DNA of 7,912 nucleotides from positions 1 to 7,912 of the forward strand of contig VGYW01000385.1 in NCBI GenBank assembly GCA_016872875.1, given 5' to 3'. Made by a program: the position numbers and the translations under genes. The stretch comes from Planctomycetota bacterium (GTDB lineage Bacteria; Planctomycetota; PUPC01; DSUN01). The notes under the pieces were generated by a model. That model was not told the DNA's origin. It did no database searches and worked only from the letters and a program-made list of their open reading frames with translations. Positions 1-5,507 of the stretch are shown here, piece by piece; positions within the stretch are counted from its first letter, which is position 1; the number at the start of each line of letters is the position of its first letter.

Positions 1-466
1 TGGGCGTGGAGGACGGCGTCGGAGGCGTACTTGGCGGCGTTGCGGAAGAGGTCGCGGACGGAGCCGCGTGCGGCGTGCCAGATGACGGCCCGCGGGGCAT
101 AGATTGTGCGGAGGCCAGTGGCGGCCTCGAAGCGGCGGTGGAACTCGCGGTCGGCGCCGGAGGTGTAGGTGAGTGCGTCGTAGCCGCCGACGGCCTCGAT
201 GGCCTCGCGGCGGAAGCAGTTGTTCCCTCCGCCCCAGGGGCAGGCACGGCCGAAGGCCCGCTCGGCGCCCTGGACGTATTTCTCGATGTTGAAGGGGTCG
301 CAGGCGGCGTAGTGCTGCTCGGCGAGGGTCTTGCCCGGCTCGACCTTGGTGCGACCGACGGCGCAGCCGGCGGTGGGGTCGGCCAGGAGCGCGGCCACGA
401 GCTCGCGGAGCCAGTCACGCTCGGCAAAGCAGTCGGAGTCTATGTTCGCCACCAGGGGCGCCTTGG
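1..466. repeat. Long direct repeat, copy 1 (partner 1390-1855)
   Basis: Positions 1-353 are identical to 1390-1742 by direct reading. From 354 to 466 there are five differences (354, 357, 393, 456, 463), and similarity stops at about 466. The first four differences are silent third-codon changes in the glycosyltransferase frame; the fifth changes Thr to Lys at the boundary. The repeat may extend beyond the window start. Confidence 0.95.
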
Positions 467-497
467 CCAACAAAAAGCTAGCCACTCGCGGGACACC
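1..497 (-). pseudogene. 5'-truncated GT2 glycosyltransferase copy, also cut by the window start
   Basis: The minus-strand frame reads about 165 codons that match residues 77 to about 230 of the intact glycosyltransferase at 1155-2132. It keeps the DSD metal-binding motif (in VANIDSDCF), the GGGNNCFRR loop and the GADREFHRR acceptor-side motif. The first 76 or so residues are missing, including the VSVVVAAYN strand and the VVDNAS nucleotide-binding motif, and a TAA at 498-500 closes the frame upstream. Only a GTG at 483-485 or TTGs at 468-473 could start it, without a clear ribosome-binding site. Just above the homology break the frame reads LLAKAPLV, which is still GT2-like, so the donor may have been a diverged paralogue and not a simple copy. 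Without the UDP-sugar-binding half, activity is unlikely. The antitoxin stop lies 36 bp upstream. The 3' end lies outside the window. Confidence 0.75.
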
Positions 498-533
498 TTA
501 CGGGATTCCGGGGGCCGCACGTCGCTTGGGGCC

Positions 534-779
534 TCATGAGCCGACGCGAGCCTGCGCCTCTTCAAGGCTGATCGTGCGTGTCTGCTTGGCGCGTTCGTCC
601 AGGAGCCTCATCAGGCGCTTGTTGTTGCGGGTCAGCTCGATCTCGCGGTCGAAGTCGTCTATCTCGGCCAGGACGAACTCGCGGCCTTCGGGGGACCTGA
701 GGATGACGCCGCCGCGCTGCGCGCGCCGCAGAAGGGCGCTGACGGCTTTCTCACGCGCCGAGACGGTCAGCGTCTTCAT
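534..779 (-). CDS. Phd/YefM-like antitoxin of a type II toxin-antitoxin pair
   Basis: This 81-residue acidic/basic mixed protein starts MKTLTVSAREKAVSALL and continues with a GGVILRSPEGREFVLAEIDD segment, which resembles the N-terminal fold of Phd-type antitoxins in which a short helix is followed by a beta strand carrying promoter-binding function. The C-terminal part (RNNKRLMRLLDERAKQ) is a charged helix of the sort that wraps around a RelE-like toxin. Its ATG overlaps the TGA of the toxin gene by four bases (ATGA), so the two are translationally coupled. A strong GAGGAG ribosome-binding site lies eight bases upstream, inside the end of the toxin gene. The order is toxin first, antitoxin second, as in HigBA-type modules. 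The family assignment comes from pattern recognition and gene context; the pairing is firmer than the Phd label. Confidence 0.72.
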   Translation of the reverse strand: MKTLTVSAREKAVSALLRRAQRGGVILRSPEGREFVLAEIDDFDREIELTRNNKRLMRLLDERAKQTRTISLEEAQARVGS

Positions 780-1069
780 AGTTGGTACTCCTCGCCATGA
801 ATGAACAGCCTGCTGCCCTCCTTGGCACCGATGGCCACGATCTTCACGGCCGTCGCTGGCTCGTCAACGTCGTAGAAGACGCGGAACTTGCCGATCCGCA
901 GCTCCCACTCGGCAAGGGCGTTCGGACGCAACCTCTTCCGGTTGTGGGTCTCCACTGCGGCCCCGTGCCTGAGCTGTTCGTGGATGTCGTGCAGGACACG
1001 GCTTCGGTCGAACCTCCTGAAGGACTCCAGGTCGTCGAACGCTTCCGGCGTTAGACCGATCTGGTACAT
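776..1069 (-). CDS. RelE/ParE-family toxin
   Basis: The 97-residue product has the layout of RelE/ParE superfamily toxins: an N-terminal strand and helices (YQIGLTPEAFDDLESF), a central basic block NRKRLRPN at about residues 43-50, and the conserved beta-sheet segment WELRIGKFRVFYDVD at about 55-69, followed by VKIVAIGAKEGSRLFI. RelE members cleave mRNA on the ribosome and ParE members poison DNA gyrase; the sequence alone does not decide which applies. The ATG is at 1067-1069 with AAAGG five bases upstream. It is followed directly by the antitoxin gene in a four-base overlap. A near-consensus promoter lies 60-90 bp upstream. The pair sits between an intact and a truncated glycosyltransferase copy and has no link to glycan synthesis, so it is probably an acquired module. 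Confidence 0.85.
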   Translation of the reverse strand: MYQIGLTPEAFDDLESFRRFDRSRVLHDIHEQLRHGAAVETHNRKRLRPNALAEWELRIGKFRVFYDVDEPATAVKIVAIGAKEGSRLFIHGEEYQL

Positions 1070-1129
1070 GAGTGCCTTTGGTTAGTAGGCTTGGCACCGA
1101 GGCTGCCCACATGGGGCGCCACTCTCTGG

Positions 1130-1158
1130 ATTCTAGCGCTCGGCGCTACCCGTGTCAA
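1130..1158 (-). promoter_or_regulatory. Sigma-70-type promoter for the toxin-antitoxin operon
   Basis: On the minus strand a perfect TTGACA (1153-1158) is followed after exactly 17 bases by TAGAAT (1130-1135), which differs from TATAAT at one position. The expected transcription start is near 1122, giving a leader of about 50 nt before the toxin ATG at 1069. The -35 hexamer contains the TGA stop of the glycosyltransferase gene (1155-1157), so the promoter abuts that gene exactly. It is the best promoter match I found in the window. Confidence 0.7.
1134..1148. promoter_or_regulatory. Palindrome in promoter spacer, candidate TA operator
   Basis: TAGCGCCGAGCGCTA is a perfect palindrome with 6-bp arms and a 3-base centre. 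It occupies most of the spacer and touches the -10 hexamer of the promoter. Type II antitoxins commonly bind such palindromes over their own promoter, so autoregulation is the natural inference. As RNA it could also be a small hairpin after the glycosyltransferase stop, but no T-tract follows, so it is a poor intrinsic terminator. Confidence 0.5.
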
Positions 1159-2132
1159 GGAGACCCGGTCTTCGGTCTGCTCTTGCTGCGGCGGTGGCCC
1201 TTGAGGTGGCCCCAGATGGAGCCGAGCTCCTGAATGCTGTAGAAGATGGGCTGGACGAGGCGCAGCCTGGTCTCGCGTCCGAGGAGGAACTTGGCGGCGC
1301 GCCAGAGGAGGCCGGCGGCGTTGCGGGCGATGTAGCCGAGGTTGCGGAGGACGAACCAACGCAGGCGGGCGGCAACGCCACTATCAAACTGGGCGTGGAG
1401 GACGGCGTCGGAGGCGTACTTGGCGGCGTTGCGGAAGAGGTCGCGGACGGAGCCGCGTGCGGCGTGCCAGATGACGGCCCGCGGGGCATAGATTGTGCGG
1501 AGGCCAGTGGCGGCCTCGAAGCGGCGGTGGAACTCGCGGTCGGCGCCGGAGGTGTAGGTGAGTGCGTCGTAGCCGCCGACGGCCTCGATGGCCTCGCGGC
1601 GGAAGCAGTTGTTCCCTCCGCCCCAGGGGCAGGCACGGCCGAAGGCCCGCTCGGCGCCCTGGACGTATTTCTCGATGTTGAAGGGGTCGCAGGCGGCGTA
1701 GTGCTGCTCGGCGAGGGTCTTGCCCGGCTCGACCTTGGTGCGCCCCACGGCGCAGCCGGCGGTGGGGTCGGCCAGGAGCGCCGCCACGAGCTCGCGGAGC
1801 CAGTCACGCTCGGCAAAGCAGTCGGAGTCTATGTTCGCCACCAGCGGCGCCGTGGAGTAGTGCCAGGCCCGGTTGCGAGCGGCGGGCCAGCCGCGACGCG
1901 GCTCGTCGAGCAGCTTGATTGGGAAACGACTGGCAATCTCGCGCGTGTCATCTGTGGAGGCATTGTCCACCACGATGATCTCGAGGCTCGGGTAGTCGAG
2001 CTTCTGAAGGGCCTCGATGCAGCGCGCGATCGTGTCGCGCGAGTTGTAGGCCGCCACAACAACTGAGACAAAGGGCATTTCTGATTTCTGATTTCTGATT
2101 TCTGATTGAGCAGCACGGGCAATGTCGGCCAT
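1155..2132 (-). CDS. GT2-family glycosyltransferase (GT-A fold)
   Basis: From the internal Met at 2076-2078 the protein begins MPFVSVVVAAYNSRDT, the usual first strand of GT2 enzymes, and runs 307 residues; from the ATG at 2130-2132 it gains 18 residues (325 total). Counting from 2078, VVDNASTDDT lies at 36-45 (nucleotide-sugar binding), PAARNR at 65-70, the DSD metal-binding motif at 84-86, the GGGNNCFRR loop at about 133 and GADREFHRR near 160 in the place of the catalytic acidic motif. The C-terminal third is basic with amphipathic helices and no clear membrane span. It should transfer a sugar from an activated nucleotide donor at the inner membrane surface; donor and acceptor cannot be told. 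The extra N-terminal residues would be translated heptamer repeat (SEIRNQKSE), so the 2078 start fits the family better, while GGGGAAG upstream of 2132 slightly favours the longer form. Confidence 0.88.
   Translation of the reverse strand: MADIARAAQSEIRNQKSEMPFVSVVVAAYNSRDTIARCIEALQKLDYPSLEIIVVDNASTDDTREIASRFPIKLLDEPRRGWPAARNRAWHYSTAPLVANIDSDCFAERDWLRELVAALLADPTAGCAVGRTKVEPGKTLAEQHYAACDPFNIEKYVQGAERAFGRACPWGGGNNCFRREAIEAVGGYDALTYTSGADREFHRRFEAATGLRTIYAPRAVIWHAARGSVRDLFRNAAKYASDAVLHAQFDSGVAARLRWFVLRNLGYIARNAAGLLWRAAKFLLGRETRLRLVQPIFYSIQELGSIWGHLKGHRRSKSRPKTGSP
1390..1855. repeat. Long direct repeat, copy 2 (partner 1-466)
   Basis: This is the internal part of the intact glycosyltransferase that is duplicated at the window start. 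The offset between the copies is 1389 bp, a multiple of three. Identity is complete over 353 bp at the gene's 3' side and drops toward the 5' side before ending abruptly. Confidence 0.95.
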
Positions 2133-2177
2133 ATCGTGTCTTCCCCAATCAGCAATCAGAAGTCAGCAATGAGAAAT
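2079..2177. repeat. Family A heptamer repeat, inverted pair in the GT2/radical SAM gap
   Basis: The left arm (2079-2107) is four tandem TTTCTGA units. The right arm (2146-2177) carries CAATCAGCAATCAGAAGTC and related units in the opposite orientation. A 38-bp spacer separates them and contains the upstream ATG of the glycosyltransferase. The arms could pair imperfectly. The array fills almost the whole gap between the radical SAM stop (2180) and the glycosyltransferase body. Confidence 0.85.
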
Positions 2178-2179
2178 CC

Positions 2180-3247
2180 CTACTCACCGGGGCAGACCCT
2201 ACAGATGGCCGTCTGCGCGCGCTGCCGCGCGAGGGCCTTTCGGAACTTGCGGAAGCGGGGGCCGTTCCAGACCTTGAGGACGCCATCGGCCACGGAGCCC
2301 ATGGCGTAGTGGCCGCGGGGGTCGCGGCAGCAGGGGACGATGCGGCCGTCGGCGAGCACGGTCAGCGAGCGCCAGGGTGCGGTGCAGAAGGCCAGGCCGT
2401 CGCGCCGCCAGAGCCAGGCGTCGCCCTCGCGCCGATAGACCTGGTAGCGCGGGTCGTCGGGGAAGAAGCCGGCGAAGGCGGAGCGGGTGGCCGGGTCGTC
2501 CCAGTCGGCGACGTTGAAGCTGACGGGCTTGATGACGCGGCGGTCGGCGCCCAACTCGTCCGCCAGCTTGCGGAAGGCATCAAGCTGGCTCTCGTTGTGC
2601 TTCATCACGAGGAACTGGAGCTCGACGAAGGGGTTGGCTCGCCCGAGGGCCTTGCGCTGGGCGAGGAGGGCCTTGACCCCCTCGATGACCTTCTGGAGGC
2701 TGCCGCCGACGCGGTACTTCGCGTAAGTCTCCTGGTCAACCCCGTCGAAGGAGATGTAGATGAGGTCGAGTCCGCTCTCGACGAGCTGCCGCGCGGCGTC
2801 ATCATTGAGGAAGAGGCCGTTTGAGCCGATGGAGACCCGCGCGCCGGCGGCCTTGGCGCAGGCGATCATGGCGGAGAGGTCCTTGTGGAGCATCGGCTCG
2901 CCGTAGTTGGAGACGTTGACCTCGATGAGGCAGGTGCCAAGCTCAGCGATGCACCTGCGGAAGGAGTCGAGCGGGAGGAAGGCGGTGGGGCGGCCCAGCG
3001 TGCCGCGGCCAGTGGGGCACAGCGGGCAGCGGAGGTTGCAGGCATTCGTCGGCTCGATCATCAGGAAGTACGGCCTGCCCAGCACGCGGCTGAGTCGCCA
3101 TCTGAGCGAGAGGTTGCACAGGCCGGCGTTGGCGACGCGGCGGAGCGAAGCCTCGCCCCGCCACCAGAGGCCCAGCCCGCGGCGAGCCTTCGACAGAAGG
3201 TTGTGCCGCCCGCCAGTGTCCAGGCTCAGTGCGCGTTCTTCAGGCAT
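2180..3247 (-). CDS. Radical SAM/SPASM domain protein
   Basis: The 355-residue protein has the radical SAM cluster motif CNLRCPLC with Cys70, Cys74 and Cys77 for the SAM-bound [4Fe-4S] cluster. NYGEP at 114-118 stands in for the GGE motif that holds the SAM amino group, and SIGSNG and YISFDG follow as core barrel strands. The C-terminal part is a SPASM domain: FCTAPWRSL (Cys288), DGRIVPCCRD (Cys306, Cys307), GSV, VWNGPRF and a final CRVCPGE (Cys349, Cys352), which should bind one further auxiliary cluster. Such proteins modify peptides, cofactors or sugar-linked substrates by radical chemistry; several occur in surface-glycan loci, but the substrate here is unknown. The ATG at 3245-3247 has only a weak, close AAGAAG. 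It lies between the methyltransferase and the glycosyltransferase and is probably co-transcribed with them. It is the only gene of the cluster without an internal dispersed repeat that I could recognise, apart from the glycosyltransferase at 1155. Confidence 0.9.
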   Translation of the reverse strand: MPEERALSLDTGGRHNLLSKARRGLGLWWRGEASLRRVANAGLCNLSLRWRLSRVLGRPYFLMIEPTNACNLRCPLCPTGRGTLGRPTAFLPLDSFRRCIAELGTCLIEVNVSNYGEPMLHKDLSAMIACAKAAGARVSIGSNGLFLNDDAARQLVESGLDLIYISFDGVDQETYAKYRVGGSLQKVIEGVKALLAQRKALGRANPFVELQFLVMKHNESQLDAFRKLADELGADRRVIKPVSFNVADWDDPATRSAFAGFFPDDPRYQVYRREGDAWLWRRDGLAFCTAPWRSLTVLADGRIVPCCRDPRGHYAMGSVADGVLKVWNGPRFRKFRKALARQRAQTAICRVCPGE

Positions 3248-3282
3248 TGCTTCTTAACGTGGCCTTTCGTGACAGCCAAGGG

Positions 3283-3355
3283 GGATGAATGGATGGGTGG
3301 ATGAGTGGATGACTGTCTGACACCCATCCAGCCATCCATTCATCCACTCATCCAC
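3283..3355. repeat. Family C GGATGAATGGATG-type inverted pair
   Basis: The left arm (3283-3313) is a run of GGATG-containing units; the right arm (3324-3355) is the same kind of run inverted (CATCC units). The short centre contains GTCTGACAC. A second element of this kind lies at 6550-6640 and shares GTCTGACA in its centre. The right arm supplies the TGA stop of the methyltransferase gene at 3348-3350. Confidence 0.85.
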
Positions 3356-4259
3356 TTCCCCCCGTCGGGAGCTTTCTGCACCTTAGGATGTAGCCCGTAG
3401 CGAAGAGGCGACGCCAGCCCCGGTGGCACAGGCCTCCGGCCTGTGGCCTCCAGCGGCTCTCGGCCCGGCGCTTGACGGCGTAGGCGAGCCCAGGCAGCAG
3501 GCGCTGGAGCGGGTAGAAGAGCACCTCCACGTTGTAGTATGCCTCTCCAGTCTTCTCGCACCCGTGCTGGGCGAGCTGCCTGGCGAGCCGCGCGGCGGTG
3601 AAGCGGCGGTGGCGGACCTCGTGCCTCTCGGCTGGCCGCCGCAGAAGCCGCTTGACGAGCCACCAGGCCCGCGACACGACGGGCCCGAGAACCCGCGTGG
3701 CGAAGTAATTCGCGCAGTTGCGGTTGGGGACAGTGAGGATGAGGCTTCCGCCCGGCCTTGTGACCCGCACCATCTCGTCTAGCGCCGCATCGAGGCGATC
3801 CAGATACTCCAACAGGCCGAGGGCAATCACGAGGTCGAAGGCACCATCGGGAAAGGGGAGGCCCGCCTCAACGTCGGCGACCGAGAATGTCACAGAGAGA
3901 TTGCGGATTGCGGATTGCGGATTGCGGATTGGGTTCTGGAATCCGAGATCCGAAATCCGAAATCCGAAATCGCTTAGCCTGGCCCTGGCCTGCTCGATCA
4001 TCTTCTGGGCGATGTCCACGCCGTGGTAGACGCAGCCCTTCTCGAGGTAGAAGGGAGCGCTGATGCCGGTGCCGCAGCCGGCGTCGAGCACGCGCGTGCC
4101 CGGCCCAACGAGCGGCTCGGAGAGCTCCTCGACGCGCCGCTTGCGCATCAGGAAGCTGTGCGCCGCCAACGGGTCGCGGAACTCGTCGTAGAGCTGCGAC
4201 CAGCGGTCCTCGCCCGCAAAACGGTCGAAGTGCTCGACAACGACGGCCTTCTGGCTCAT
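3348..4259 (-). CDS. Class I SAM-dependent methyltransferase
   Basis: The 303-residue protein carries the SAM-binding glycine loop VLDAGCGTG at 57-65, the acidic motif II residue in GVDIA (Asp82), PFPDGAFDLVIALGLLEYL at 135-152 and VRVTRPGGSLILTVPN at 165-178, the order of Methyltransf_11 enzymes. It should methylate a sugar, lipid or small metabolite; the target is not visible. The ATG at 4257-4259 is preferred because GAGGT lies five bases upstream; a GTG at 4278-4280 would add seven residues. Two stretches are translated repeat: residues 97-120 (FGFRISDLGF, then NPQSAIRN; family A) between motifs I and II, and residues 271-281 (RPQAGGLCHRG; family B) near the C-terminus. The last residues and the stop come from a family C repeat. 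All insertions keep the frame, and the methyltransferase core is otherwise complete. Confidence 0.87.
   Translation of the reverse strand: MSQKAVVVEHFDRFAGEDRWSQLYDEFRDPLAAHSFLMRKRRVEELSEPLVGPGTRVLDAGCGTGISAPFYLEKGCVYHGVDIAQKMIEQARARLSDFGFRISDLGFQNPIRNPQSAIRNLSVTFSVADVEAGLPFPDGAFDLVIALGLLEYLDRLDAALDEMVRVTRPGGSLILTVPNRNCANYFATRVLGPVVSRAWWLVKRLLRRPAERHEVRHRRFTAARLARQLAQHGCEKTGEAYYNVEVLFYPLQRLLPGLAYAVKRRAESRWRPQAGGLCHRGWRRLFATGYILRCRKLPTGGSG
3422..3451. repeat. Family B palindrome inside the methyltransferase gene
   Basis: GGTGGCACAGGC-5 nt-GCCTGTGG forms a palindrome around a CCTCC-like centre. It is in the opposite orientation to the copies at 6151, 6323 and 6869 and is read in frame as RPQAGGLCHRG. 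Confidence 0.8.
3900..3972. repeat. Family A heptamer inverted pair inside the methyltransferase gene
   Basis: The left arm (3900-3931) is four tandem ATTGCGG units plus ATTG. After about 8 bp the right arm (3940-3972) has AATCCGA/AATCCGAG units in the opposite orientation. The pair is read as an extra 24 or so residues between SAM-binding motifs I and II. One unit is seven bases, so gain or loss of one unit would shift the frame. Confidence 0.9.
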
Positions 4260-4275
4260 GAGCGACCTCAAACAA

Positions 4276-4340
4276 GACACAGGCTAGAAGCCTGTGCCAC
4301 CAGGATTCACTGGGGGTGGCACAGGCATCTTGCCTGTGGC
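4276..4340. repeat. Family B inverted pair in the gap between deacetylase and methyltransferase
   Basis: Two family B palindromes face each other: ACAGGCTAGAAGCCTGTGCC (from 4278) and the inverse-oriented copy from 4315 (GGTGGCACAGGC, then ATCTT, GCCTGTGG). Each can fold alone, or the two can pair with each other over about 23 bp across a 13-bp spacer. The unit lies upstream of the methyltransferase ribosome-binding site. Confidence 0.88.
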
Positions 4341-4362
4341 GCCGCTTTCCACGACATAGACT

Positions 4363-4371
4363 ATTGTACCA
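4363..4371 (-). promoter_or_regulatory. Weak extended -10-like site upstream of the methyltransferase
   Basis: The minus strand reads TGGTACAAT, an extended -10 pattern (TGN plus TACAAT, one mismatch to TATAAT), in the only stretch of this gap that is not repeat (4341-4390). No acceptable -35 hexamer lies 16-18 bases upstream. It could give a start about 100 nt before the methyltransferase ATG, with the family B pair in the leader. Confidence 0.2.
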
Positions 4372-4390
4372 TTTGGCTCACGGTTCCGCG

Positions 4391-5431
4391 TCATGTGGTA
4401 ATGAAGAGCCACAGCCCGCTGAGGCGCGCGGCGACCACCTTGCCGCCGGCACTGCCATCGAAGAGGATTCGGGGAAGAGCGTAGGGCGACATGCCGGGTC
4501 GGCACGGGGAGCGGCCGGTCGTCGCCGCGCTGAGGAACCCGCCCGCCTTGAGGATTTCGATGGTCTCCTCTGTGAAGGACTCGGGCGAGCCGAAGGGGTA
4601 GGCGAAGTGGCGGACGGGCGTGCCCAGCATCTCCTCGATGCGCGCCTTGGAGCCGAGGATTTCGTCCTCCGCCTCGGCGCGGGCGAGGCGGCTGAGCCAG
4701 GGATGGGTCCGCGTGTGGCCGCCGACCGTCACGAGGCCCTTCATCGCCCGCAGTTGGTCCCACGCGAGCGGCCTGTAGCGTGCCATGAGCTCGGCCGGCG
4801 GCTCGGCGCCCGCGAGCAGCTCGGCCACCAGCGCGTCGCGCTCGGCGATGCCCACGGCGTTGAGGTGTTTCATCGCCTCCACGTATGCTGCCTCACGCCC
4901 CGGCCCAAGCTGGAACTCCCTGCCGCCCAACCGCACTGAGCGAGTGGGGGTGCTGTTGATGAATGCCTTCACGCGGTTGAACCAGAGCGGCTGGCCGGTG
5001 TCAACTGGCGTGGTTGGCACGAAGACGGTGGCCGGGGCCTCATATTTCACGAGCAGGGGATACAGCTCGGTGTAGACCTGCTGGTAGCCGTCGTCAAATG
5101 TGATCGCCACGGCGTTGGGCGGCGCGGGCGGGGGCTCTGTCCCTGTGGGCGGGGGCTCTGTCCCCCGCGAGAAGCTGGAGAAGACGCGGGGCACGGAGGC
5201 CCCGCCCACAGACGGGAGCGCCGCCAGAGAGGCATCGAGGGTGACGACGCGGTAGCGGCGGACGAGGCAGCGCAGGTGGCTCTCGAAGGCGGCTGGCTCG
5301 ATGTGGTGGTAGCAGAGAATCCAGGGCCAGCGGCGGCCGGGCCGCACGCGGAGCCAGGCGGAAAGGAGCCCTGAATGCCACAGCGCCCCGCTATAGACGG
5401 CCTTCACCGCATTCTTGAGAGCTTGCACCAT
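4391..5431 (-). CDS. CE4/NodB-type polysaccharide deacetylase
   Basis: The 346-residue protein has the NodB catalytic motifs: TFDDGY at 111-116 (Asp113 catalytic base, Asp114 metal ligand), GGHTRTH at 237-243 (metal ligands His239 and His243), FAYPFG at 276-281 and LPR near 319-321. An N-terminal YHHI strand (41-44) opens the barrel as in other family members. It should remove N- or O-acetyl groups from a glycan, with a divalent metal. No clear signal peptide is seen, so the compartment is uncertain. Residues about 75-105 (SVPRVFSSFSRG, then TEPPPTGTEPPP) are a translated family D repeat placed just before the TFDDGY motif; the paralogue at 6633 has only a short GRPLPW linker there. The ATG is at 5429-5431. 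It ends ITT-TGA 131 bp before the methyltransferase ATG. Confidence 0.9.
   Translation of the reverse strand: MVQALKNAVKAVYSGALWHSGLLSAWLRVRPGRRWPWILCYHHIEPAAFESHLRCLVRRYRVVTLDASLAALPSVGGASVPRVFSSFSRGTEPPPTGTEPPPAPPNAVAITFDDGYQQVYTELYPLLVKYEAPATVFVPTTPVDTGQPLWFNRVKAFINSTPTRSVRLGGREFQLGPGREAAYVEAMKHLNAVGIAERDALVAELLAGAEPPAELMARYRPLAWDQLRAMKGLVTVGGHTRTHPWLSRLARAEAEDEILGSKARIEEMLGTPVRHFAYPFGSPESFTEETIEILKAGGFLSAATTGRSPCRPGMSPYALPRILFDGSAGGKVVAARLSGLWLFITT
5125..5211. repeat. Family D repeat, tandem plus inverted, inside a deacetylase gene
   Basis: CGGGCGGGGGCTCTGTCCC occurs at 5125-5142 and again at 5147-5164. The segment from 5143 (CTGTGGGCGGGGGCTCTGTC) is matched in inverse orientation by 5188-5211 (GGGGCACGGAGGCC, CCGCCCACAG), with a 22-bp spacer. 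The whole unit is read in frame as a Pro/Thr/Gly-rich insert. Confidence 0.85.
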
Positions 5432-5442
5432 AGAGCGTCACC

Positions 5443-5507
5443 AATTGCTGATTCCTGATTTCTGATTGCTGATTGAAATCAGAAATCAGCAATCATAAAT
5501 CAGAAAT
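5443..5507. repeat. Family A heptamer inverted pair with no spacer
   Basis: The left arm (5443-5475, CTGATT units) and right arm (5476-5507, AATCAG units) are directly adjacent and match over about 26 of 31 positions when folded. The pair fills the gap between the glycosyltransferase and the downstream deacetylase and supplies the glycosyltransferase stop codon (5493-5495). It could form a long hairpin in the transcript. Confidence 0.88.

Noticed and set aside
1..1855. The 466-bp direct repeat as an insertion sequence or composite transposon
   Set aside because: The repeat is internal glycosyltransferase coding sequence. No transposase, terminal inverted repeats or target duplication is visible at the ends.
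1152..2066. Long plus-strand open frame of 304 codons opposite the glycosyltransferase
   Set aside because: It is the antisense shadow of a gene with clear GT2 motifs in a GC-rich genome; its product is a Gly/Ala/Val/Glu-rich string without recognisable domains. The same applies to the plus-strand frame at 6-539 and the other opposite-strand frames.
2309..2824. Plus-strand open frame opposite the radical SAM gene
   Set aside because: Low-complexity Glu/Val/Gly-rich translation, and the minus strand carries the cysteine motifs of a complete radical SAM/SPASM protein.
3900..3972. Possible CRISPR array
   Set aside because: The units are 7 bp and directly tandem, without unique spacers of 25-40 bp, and they lie inside a coding gene.
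4260..4390. Riboswitch or structured leader before the methyltransferase
   Set aside because: The predicted structure is explained by the two facing family B palindromes, which also occur inside genes; no known riboswitch core was recognised.
5443..5507. Intrinsic terminator after the glycosyltransferase
   Set aside because: A long hairpin is possible, but it is AT-rich, starts before the stop codon and has no T-tract; the same sequence type is found inside genes, so termination is not its evident role.
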